Of a stretch of DNA of 64,000 nucleotides, positions 43,190 through 49,983 are shown in pieces; the first letter of the stretch is position 1; each line of letters begins with the position of its first letter. Source of the DNA: WLXB01 sp040221475 (GTDB taxonomy: Bacteria; Pseudomonadota; Alphaproteobacteria; Rhodospirillales; Rhodospirillaceae). The DNA lies in NCBI GenBank assembly GCA_040221475.1, contig JAVKEJ010000036.1, forward strand, positions 62,001-126,000. Reading direction: 5' to 3'. Below the pieces are notes generated by a model. It was not told the DNA's origin. It made no database searches and saw nothing but the letters and a program-made list of their open reading frames with translations. The translations under genes were made by a program, and so were the position numbers.

Positions 43190-44938
43190 TCAGCTTTCCG
43201 CCAACACCTCGGCGACTGAACCAGCGTGGCCAATGCCTAAAATATGACATTGATGCCAAAGCGCATAGAACAACAGCACCCAGGCTGAGAAAGCGGTGCG
43301 GGTGTTTATCGACTTAAACAAATCAGTTACACGAGATGGCTCACAAATGCGGACGACCCCGGGCTGATCCGCAACCAAGGGCCCCAGCACTTTCCCGTAG
43401 GACTGAATCCACCCGCCAACAGGTACGGAGAAACCTCTTTTACGCGCAAAGGGTTGTGAGATCGGCATCTTTTCCGCCAACCATTGTCTGAGAATATTTT
43501 TACCAAGGCGGCCTGAAATTTTCTCGTTGTCTTTCAGATGAAAAGCAAAAGAGGCGAATGAGCGGTCTAAAAACGGAACGCGCCCCTCAACGCCATGGGC
43601 CATGAGGCACCTATCAACTTTCGTCAGAAGATCATTCGGTAACCACGTCGCGATGTCTAATCCCTGCAGCTTCTGTAAACGCGACCAGGGCTGCGCCTCA
43701 ATGTCGTTTTCCTGTGCCACAATTGCGCTACGCCACGTTTTACTTGACGATCGCAAAACGTTGACGCGCGCAAGCGCATGTCGCGCCCAGGGCGCTTTCC
43801 GAAACGGCCAAGGGCGCTGACCGCTACGATAGCGGCCATACCCCCCAAGGACTTCATCCCCCCCCTCGCCGGTTAGAACCACTTTCACATCTTGAGAGGC
43901 CGCTTTGGCTAAATGATAAGTTGGAATGGCCGCATAATCGGCCACTGGATCATCCAGACAAGCTGCAATTGCCGGCAGTGTGTTCCAGAAGTCGCTTTCG
44001 GAAATTTCTATGGGTCTGTGGTCTGCGCCTGTCGCTGCCGCAACCAAGGCCGCCTGTGTGCGCTCATCATGGACACTGGAGTTCGCAAAACCGGCTGTAT
44101 AGGCAATCACCGGCTGCTCTTCGAATTCAGCCATAGCTGTCAGAACGGCTGCCGAATCGAGCCCACCAGAGAGGAAGATGCCATAGGGAACGTCAGACCG
44201 AAGATGAACGCGAACGGAATCAAACAATAACGCCTCAAACTCAGATGCGGCGTCACCGCTTGCCTCAGCCTGACGGGCAATCGCATCAGTCTGGATCCGA
44301 TCTAGAATTTTTCCGTTTCTGACGAGCAGTGTGGTCCCGGGCGGAACGCGCCGGATACCGGCTAAAGCTGTTTCGTCGCTGTTACTAAACTGCAGTGCGA
44401 GCAATTCATCCCGTGCGGTTGTGTTTTCGGTCGCTGCTAAAAGCCCTGCTTTCACAAGCGCTTGTGCTTCAGACGCAAACCAGAATCCGGTGGGGGTTTC
44501 CGTATAATAGAGCGGTTTAATTCCAAATGGATCACGTGATAAAATCAACGTTCTTGATCTTGGGTCATACACTGCAACCGCAAACATACCCCGCAGCAGG
44601 CTCGTATACGCCACCCCCTCACTTAAGTAAGCGTGCAAAATAGATTCATTGTCGCTTTGTGTCCGATAAGTCTGTGATGCCAGTGTTTGGCGGATTTCTA
44701 AGTCGTTGTAGATTTCGCCGTTCGCGATGACCGCAACACCTTGCTCTGACACGAATGGCTGCGCCCCATGGGCCGGATCAATGATCGCAAGTCGTGTGTG
44801 AACCAGACCGACCGCATCAGCAGTATGACGTCCAGAACCGTCTGGGCCGCGATGCCGTAAGGATGTCTGCAAAGACGTGAGCACGGAGTCCAAAGGCACC
44901 GCGCCATTCGTTGTCATGCCCCCGGCAATACCACACAT
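43190..44938 (-). CDS. asnB: Asparagine synthase (glutamine-hydrolysing), surface-polysaccharide type
   Basis: 582 residues. It transfers amide nitrogen from glutamine to aspartate or to a related carboxylate. The glutaminase domain starts MCGIAGG with the nucleophilic Cys2, and LRHRGPDG and NGEIYND are intact. The ATP-PPi synthase domain (about 230-560) has FLSGGLDSAAVL, TGEGGDEVLGGYGRY, and LMAHGVEGRVPFLD. It is the last gene of a four-gene operon with three glycosyltransferases, so like other AsnB homologs in polysaccharide clusters it may amidate a sugar acid rather than make free asparagine. Both possibilities are open. Confidence 0.9.
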   Translation of the reverse strand: MCGIAGGMTTNGAVPLDSVLTSLQTSLRHRGPDGSGRHTADAVGLVHTRLAIIDPAHGAQPFVSEQGVAVIANGEIYNDLEIRQTLASQTYRTQSDNESILHAYLSEGVAYTSLLRGMFAVAVYDPRSRTLILSRDPFGIKPLYYTETPTGFWFASEAQALVKAGLLAATENTTARDELLALQFSNSDETALAGIRRVPPGTTLLVRNGKILDRIQTDAIARQAEASGDAASEFEALLFDSVRVHLRSDVPYGIFLSGGLDSAAVLTAMAEFEEQPVIAYTAGFANSSVHDERTQAALVAAATGADHRPIEISESDFWNTLPAIAACLDDPVADYAAIPTYHLAKAASQDVKVVLTGEGGDEVLGGYGRYRSGQRPWPFRKAPWARHALARVNVLRSSSKTWRSAIVAQENDIEAQPWSRLQKLQGLDIATWLPNDLLTKVDRCLMAHGVEGRVPFLDRSFASFAFHLKDNEKISGRLGKNILRQWLAEKMPISQPFARKRGFSVPVGGWIQSYGKVLGPLVADQPGVVRICEPSRVTDLFKSINTRTAFSAWVLLFYALWHQCHILGIGHAGSVAEVLAES

Positions 44939-44953
44939 ACTCTTTTTGCTGAC

Positions 44954-46021
44954 TTACTGATCAGCTGGCGCGGGATCTGCGCGACTGGTTACAAGGGTTT
45001 GAAAAAGAGCCTCGTACTTTGGAATAACCACAGCTTCACTATGATATTTAGCAAACTCCTCGGCTCCAGCAATGGCAATACGACTTGAAAAATCAGAATC
45101 TTGATTTACCCATTTGATGGCTTCGGCCAAGCTGCGGGCATCCTCAACAGGCACCAGAACACCCGTCTCGCGATGGCGCACGAGCAACCCCGGCCCAATA
45201 GCATCTGCGGCAATAACGGCCTTTCCGCACCCCCAGGCGCGAAGCACTTGCTCACCCACATCATCTTTAGTTGCGGGAGAGATCACAATATCGGCAGCCG
45301 CAATAAGTGGCATGATATCGCTCTGCGCGCCCAAGAACCGAGTCCGTGGCTTAATGCCAATTTCAAGAGCTTGATCATCTAATTTCTTTTTATCTGGCCC
45401 TTCACCAACGATCCATACATAGATGCCAGAAATCCGGCCAATAGCTTCCATTAACATCTGAAAGCCTTGTCCCGTTGTTAAGTTGCCAACCACAACCACC
45501 AACTTTGCTGTAGCAGGTGTAAAAAACGTTTTCCTGTCATAGGGTTTAATCCCATCAGAGACGATCATTGGAGGGAGCTTAGTGACTTTTTCAGGTGGCC
45601 AGCCTGCCGAAATAACGCGATCGACGCGCTGTTGGCTGAAAGTAAGGAGGTGATCACAAGACTCATATTGCGAAGATGCAAAAGCTTTGCCAACAACACC
45701 AAGGTGCTTCGCCTGTCCACGCCCACCATGTGCTGGAGTAATATCTTTGGAGACCTCAGGGGTCCAACTCAGCACTAAATCCGCATCAAATGCAGAAATC
45801 TCGTTGTTCAATCGTCTCTTACTGGAAAAATCGAACCGCGCCCGAAAAGGCAATTCCATGGGCTCAAGCCCTACAGATCGCAATCGCATTGCAAGCCGTT
45901 CATCTTTAGGTATCACAACGCGTTGCGCATGATCAGTACGCGCCAATGCCGTGACTGTCTGCTCAAAAGCGCGTTGGACAGCGCCGTCGTCACTGCTGGA
46001 TATGGCATGCAGTATCTTCAT
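44954..46021 (-). CDS. GT4-family glycosyltransferase
   Basis: 355 residues from ATG 46019-46021; an in-frame GTG lies 11 codons upstream. It has the GT-B fold of family 4. The N-terminal half begins MKILHAISSSDDGAVQRAFEQT and contains LVLSWTPEVS. The C-terminal nucleotide-sugar domain has VVVVGNLTTGQGFQML, the IVGEGPDKKKL segment, RTRFLGAQSDIMPLIAAADIVISPA and the donor-site DDVGEQVLRAWGCGKAVIAAD motif (E(x7)-like). The donor and acceptor are unknown. It sits between asnB (16-base gap) and the GT9 gene, with a gap of about 100 bases. Confidence 0.85.
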   Translation of the reverse strand: MKILHAISSSDDGAVQRAFEQTVTALARTDHAQRVVIPKDERLAMRLRSVGLEPMELPFRARFDFSSKRRLNNEISAFDADLVLSWTPEVSKDITPAHGGRGQAKHLGVVGKAFASSQYESCDHLLTFSQQRVDRVISAGWPPEKVTKLPPMIVSDGIKPYDRKTFFTPATAKLVVVVGNLTTGQGFQMLMEAIGRISGIYVWIVGEGPDKKKLDDQALEIGIKPRTRFLGAQSDIMPLIAAADIVISPATKDDVGEQVLRAWGCGKAVIAADAIGPGLLVRHRETGVLVPVEDARSLAEAIKWVNQDSDFSSRIAIAGAEEFAKYHSEAVVIPKYEALFQTLVTSRADPAPADQ

Positions 46022-46156
46022 CGGATGTGCGCCCAACTTCCCCCCTTCTAGCACCTCAGCGAGCAGCCTCTGCCCTCAGAACTCAAACGTGCTCACTATG
46101 CCAGAACGCATCTTATAGCAGGCTTAAGTGGCTCACGCCAAAATCTGGTGAGTGCC

Positions 46157-47059
46157 TCACGTCAAAACAGCGTGACAGGCGTCCAAAACCTCGCCAACTG
46201 AAATATCAGACATGGCACGACCGTTTGAGATATTCGGGGCCTGCACAACGGTTACGCGTGCCCCCCAGGGACGATATAAATCAGCACGTGTCGGCCCGAA
46301 CAACGCTACTGTGGAAGATCCAACGGCGGCTGATAAATGCGCTAAGCCTGAGTCATTCGCAATTGTGAACTGACACTTGGCCAGCACGGCGGCCACAGTC
46401 AACAGGTCAGAGCATCCAATTAACATCCCGCATCTTTCTTGTGGAAGCGCCTGTGCCATCTGAGTCAAAATTGAACGATCCGCTTCTGCACCAACAAGCA
46501 GAATCTTGTTGTCGGTAAACCGACCTTCTTCTGCGAGGATTGCCCGCGCCAAAGCCGTAAAATTCTCGGAAGACCAGGTTTTTTCTGGCCGCGCAGCAAT
46601 GGGGCATAGCGCAATGTAAGGTTCGCCACCGCCCACAATGTCCAACGCTTCGGTCTTATGGTGATCGCTCAACCATATTTTGGGATCAGCGGGCGGAGAT
46701 AAACCGAACAGACCGCTGAGCAGTTGAACACGATGCGAGCGATCATCATCTGGACCTAGCCTATACCGCTGGCGCGTCTGCACAAGATACGGAATCAGAG
46801 ACCGGCGCAGATCAACGACCACATCCCATTTCACTTTTCGAACCTCTTGCCACAGACTGAACCAATGTTGTCCGCAGGGTTTCTTGGCCAGAACAATGAC
46901 TCGCTCCAAGTTGGGAACATCTGCAAAAAGGCTGGCCGCCAAAGGGCCACAAGCTATCGTCAACTTCGCGTTTGGATATGTCTGAACCAGGTGGGCAAGC
47001 AAACCTGTCGAAATAACGGCATCACCAATGCGTGTCGCCGTTATAAACAGGATACGCAT
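46157..47059 (-). CDS. GT9-family glycosyltransferase (heptosyltransferase-like)
   Basis: 300 residues from ATG 47057-47059. GT9 enzymes transfer heptose or related sugars onto lipid A-core on the inner face of the inner membrane. Motifs are RILFITATRIGDAVISTGLLAHL at the N-terminus, the RSLIPYLVQTRQRYRLG region and ALCPIAARPEKTWSSENF. The donor-binding segment TIANDSGLAHLSAAVGSSTVALFGPT, with the conserved D-S-G-L-x-H, and the final RPWGARVTVVQAP are present. It is overlapped closely by the GT4 gene upstream (17 bases) and probably belongs to core lipopolysaccharide synthesis. Confidence 0.9.
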   Translation of the reverse strand: MRILFITATRIGDAVISTGLLAHLVQTYPNAKLTIACGPLAASLFADVPNLERVIVLAKKPCGQHWFSLWQEVRKVKWDVVVDLRRSLIPYLVQTRQRYRLGPDDDRSHRVQLLSGLFGLSPPADPKIWLSDHHKTEALDIVGGGEPYIALCPIAARPEKTWSSENFTALARAILAEEGRFTDNKILLVGAEADRSILTQMAQALPQERCGMLIGCSDLLTVAAVLAKCQFTIANDSGLAHLSAAVGSSTVALFGPTRADLYRPWGARVTVVQAPNISNGRAMSDISVGEVLDACHAVLT

Positions 47060-47076
47060 GGCAGATTGACCTGAGC

Positions 47077-48174
47077 TTACAACCAAAGTTGGGTGACGAT
47101 GTCTGCTGTCGCCGCCCAGGTCTTGCGGCGTTCAACTGCGGATGCCGCTTCACTAAAAGACTGATAAACCGCATCATCATTAAGAAGTTGGAGCGCAACA
47201 TTGGCAAAGGCATCATCATCTGGAACGATGAAGCCGGTTTTTCCATTGTCGATCACATCTTCAACGCCGCCTTTGTTAAACGCGACGGCAGGTAGGCCCG
47301 AAGCTTGGCTATCGCGCAGCGTCCAACAGGCAAAGTCGCGCGGATGTCCTGGATACAGGTGCACGCGGGATTGACGGTAGGCTTCAGCCATCGCCCGGTC
47401 TCCCTTTGGTGCCGAGACGTCAACATTCGCGTCAGCACAGGATTTCACCAATTCTAGAACGGGCGTGATCACATCGGGCACTACCTCACCGGCCATACCT
47501 TTAGCGAGGACAGCGGAGTAGACCGTCAGAGACGCGTTCGCATTGGCTGGATTGATTTTATCCCGCCACAACTCAAGAACACGCGATAACCCGTGCAACG
47601 GATGTGTGGTCACGACCGCATGAGGTGGCGGCAACTCAGGCGGCACGTCTTCTTCCGGCTTCTCCGGTTCATCGGGCGGAATCGCCGGATGATTGGCGTC
47701 GGAGTACAAATCAATTTCTTTTTTCTCGGGGAAAAAAGCTTTGTTCACACCAGGTGAGGCGATGACCGCAGACAGTCTGCCACCATACATCTCAGCCTGA
47801 CGCTCCGTGAGAAACAGTAGACGCGGCGCATAAGAGGCCAGCAGTTCAGCGTTTTGCGCGGTTCCAAGATACTTCGGATCTCCTGGAACCAACAACACGC
47901 GGGAATCCACCCGCCGCACACCACCCAAGAGCTCTGGCGTCTTCAACGCGATCAGAACATCCGCCTCAGCAGGACGGTTCGCATCCCAGGGCCGCCAGCG
48001 GGCGCCCTCAGCCATTAAAGCATGCTTGCAGCGGTTGATAACGGTGACCGTGTGCCCAGCTTTCGCCAAAGCCCCAGCCAGCGCCGCAAAAGCCTTCTCG
48101 GCCCCTCCGAGCGGCTTGGTCGCTGCGGTGAAGCCGTCGAACGGCACGGAATCATCAAACATCACTATATTCAT
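47077..48174 (-). CDS. GT4-family glycosyltransferase with a Pro/Glu-rich insertion
   Basis: 365 residues from ATG 48172-48174, the first gene of the operon. The N-terminal half has a GGAEKAFAALAGALAKAGHTV acceptor-domain start, a DVLIALKTPELL strand and RLLFLTERQAEMYG. Between the two Rossmann halves there is an unusual acidic and proline-rich stretch (PPDEPEKPEEDVPPELPPP, about residues 165-190). The second half has HPLHGLSRVLELWRDK, RVHLYPGHPRDFACWTLRDSQ and GLPAVAFNKGGVEDVIDNGKTGF. Like many GT4 enzymes of this shape, it lacks membrane helices and acts at the cytosolic side. It is divergent from ygfZ. Confidence 0.85.
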   Translation of the reverse strand: MNIVMFDDSVPFDGFTAATKPLGGAEKAFAALAGALAKAGHTVTVINRCKHALMAEGARWRPWDANRPAEADVLIALKTPELLGGVRRVDSRVLLVPGDPKYLGTAQNAELLASYAPRLLFLTERQAEMYGGRLSAVIASPGVNKAFFPEKKEIDLYSDANHPAIPPDEPEKPEEDVPPELPPPHAVVTTHPLHGLSRVLELWRDKINPANANASLTVYSAVLAKGMAGEVVPDVITPVLELVKSCADANVDVSAPKGDRAMAEAYRQSRVHLYPGHPRDFACWTLRDSQASGLPAVAFNKGGVEDVIDNGKTGFIVPDDDAFANVALQLLNDDAVYQSFSEAASAVERRKTWAATADIVTQLWL

Positions 48175-48306
48175 GCTGCGGGTTATACCTGTCTCAGTCA
48201 AAAAATTCCAACAAACAGCACAAATCTGTGCGGAGTCTTGTTCTATGATATCAAAGACTTAAATTCAGTACTTCCTTTAAAGACAGTCTGAAAGCATCCG
48301 TCACTT

Positions 48307-49215
48307 ATGTCTCAAACGCATTATACCCGCCTTGAAGGCCGCGCCATTCTTGTTGTAAATGGTGAGGATGCAGTCTCTTTCTTGCAGGGACTGGTGTCGA
48401 ACGATGTCGAGAAGGTGACAGCGACTCACTCCATCTGGGCCGCCTTTCTGACACCTCAGGGCAAATTTTTGCACGAGTTCATGATGGTTCATCAACCAAA
48501 CGGACTCTATCTGGACTGCGAGGCGGATCGGGCGGACGATCTGATGATGCGGCTTAAGCGATTTCGCTTGCGGTCCAAGGTCGAACTGGAGGTCGCGAGA
48601 TCGTTGAGCGTTGCTGCCGTGTGGGGCGACACCCCTGGTGCTGATTTTCCCCTCGAATCTGAGGCAGGCCGCACCTTCAATCTTGACGGCCTACATATTT
48701 ATTATGACCCGCGTTTGGCAGAGGCTGGCCTGCGTTTGATTGGCACTCACGACGCTCTGACACAAGTGCAACAAGCTCAGAAGTGGGCGTTAGCAAGCCA
48801 ATCTGATTACGATGCACACCGCATAGCGCTCGGCTTGCCTGATGGCAGCCGGGATTTAGAAGTCGAAAAAGCCTTGCTGTTGGAAAACGGCTTCGAGGAG
48901 CTCGGTGGCGTAGATTTCAAAAAAGGCTGTTATATTGGCCAAGAGTTAACCGCTCGAACCCATTACCGCGCTTTGATCAAGAAGCGCCTTCTTCCTGTGA
49001 CATTTCAAGGCGAAGCCCCTCCCCTTGGTTCACCTCTAACAGTCGATGGTAAGGATGCCGGTGAAATGAAAAGTTCTGCTGATGGCCGTGGCCTCGCGCT
49101 TATACGTCTGGCAACTTGGCGTGCTTCTTCAGAAAGTGATCTCACCAGTATAGTTGGCACCGTAAGGGTGGAGCCATCCTCATGGATGGTTCTGCCCGAG
49201 CAATCGGAGAGTTAA
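48307..49215 (+). CDS. ygfZ: YgfZ/GcvT-domain folate-binding protein
   Basis: 302 residues. It assists iron-sulfur cluster repair or assembly and uses tetrahydrofolate. The GcvT-like fold shows RAILVVNGEDAVSFLQGLVSND near the start, and the diagnostic KKGCYIGQELTARTHYR motif (about 212-230) with the redox-sensitive cysteine. The following gene begins two bases after its stop, so the two are tightly coupled. Confidence 0.92.
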   Translation: MSQTHYTRLEGRAILVVNGEDAVSFLQGLVSNDVEKVTATHSIWAAFLTPQGKFLHEFMMVHQPNGLYLDCEADRADDLMMRLKRFRLRSKVELEVARSLSVAAVWGDTPGADFPLESEAGRTFNLDGLHIYYDPRLAEAGLRLIGTHDALTQVQQAQKWALASQSDYDAHRIALGLPDGSRDLEVEKALLLENGFEELGGVDFKKGCYIGQELTARTHYRALIKKRLLPVTFQGEAPPLGSPLTVDGKDAGEMKSSADGRGLALIRLATWRASSESDLTSIVGTVRVEPSSWMVLPEQSES

Positions 49216-49216
49216 T

Positions 49217-49966
49217 GTGATCCGCTTTTTCATCGCGGTCCTGTGCGCGGTCTTTGGCACGATAAACTTAACCACCGATGCCATTGCTGCAGACCTCAAA
49301 CCCATATTGGTTATTGGCGCAACGGCGAGGTCTGCCCCGCAAATCATGATGCAAGCATTAGACCAGGGACGACGCGTCACGGGTCTCGCGCGATCCCCGG
49401 AGCGCATTGAGATTAACCATGCTAACTTTATGGCGGTCGAAGGGGATGTTTATGACGTCGACAGCCTTGCCAACGCGATGCGTGGGGATGAAGTAGTCAT
49501 TTCGTTGGTTGGCCCATCCTACGTGCCAGGTAAAGAAGTAACGTCTGTCGATCTCTACTCGGTCGGCACGGCTGCAATTATTACCGCCATGCGCCGCAAA
49601 GGAAATGAACGGCTTATTGTCGCCAGTTCTGGTGGCGTCGAGATGATTCCAGATCAAAAGCCAACCACGGACGGTTTTTCTGAGAACTTTGTGTGGCTGA
49701 AACGCGGCCTTTACCAAGACATGCAGCGCATGGAACGGATCGTTTCCAACAGCGATCTGGAATACGTGATCTTGCGCCCGCGCGGGTTTCGCGATCACCC
49801 AAAGAAAAACAACCTCTTGATCTCAGACGGCGTTCCCACGCCAAACCCGTCGAGCATTCTCGGCTATGCAGATTTCGCGTCGCTCGTGCTCGAAGTGAGT
49901 GATGGGAATCAATATCTCAACCGCGCGATCGGCGTTTATACGAACGAGTTCGACACGGTGCCTTAA
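49217..49966 (+). CDS. Signal-peptide-bearing NAD(P)-binding-fold protein, copy 3, with a degenerate dinucleotide loop
   Basis: 249 residues starting at GTG 49217 with GGAGAG upstream; the ATG at 49215 is out of frame and stops at once. A Sec signal spans about residues 1-25 (ends in DAIAAD). The Rossmann fold has LVIGATARSAPQIMMQAL, where the usual Gly-x-x-Gly-x-x-Gly is reduced to Gly-Ala-Thr-Ala-Arg-Ser-Ala, losing two glycines. GLARSPERIE, GDVYDVDSLANAMRGDEVVISLVG, a VASSGGVEM strand and YVILRPRGFRD follow. The fold is clear, but dinucleotide binding may be weak or lost. It is translationally coupled to ygfZ, which is unexpected for an exported protein. Confidence 0.78.
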   Translation: MIRFFIAVLCAVFGTINLTTDAIAADLKPILVIGATARSAPQIMMQALDQGRRVTGLARSPERIEINHANFMAVEGDVYDVDSLANAMRGDEVVISLVGPSYVPGKEVTSVDLYSVGTAAIITAMRRKGNERLIVASSGGVEMIPDQKPTTDGFSENFVWLKRGLYQDMQRMERIVSNSDLEYVILRPRGFRDHPKKNNLLISDGVPTPNPSSILGYADFASLVLEVSDGNQYLNRAIGVYTNEFDTVP

Positions 49967-49983
49967 CCGCAGACACGAACAGC

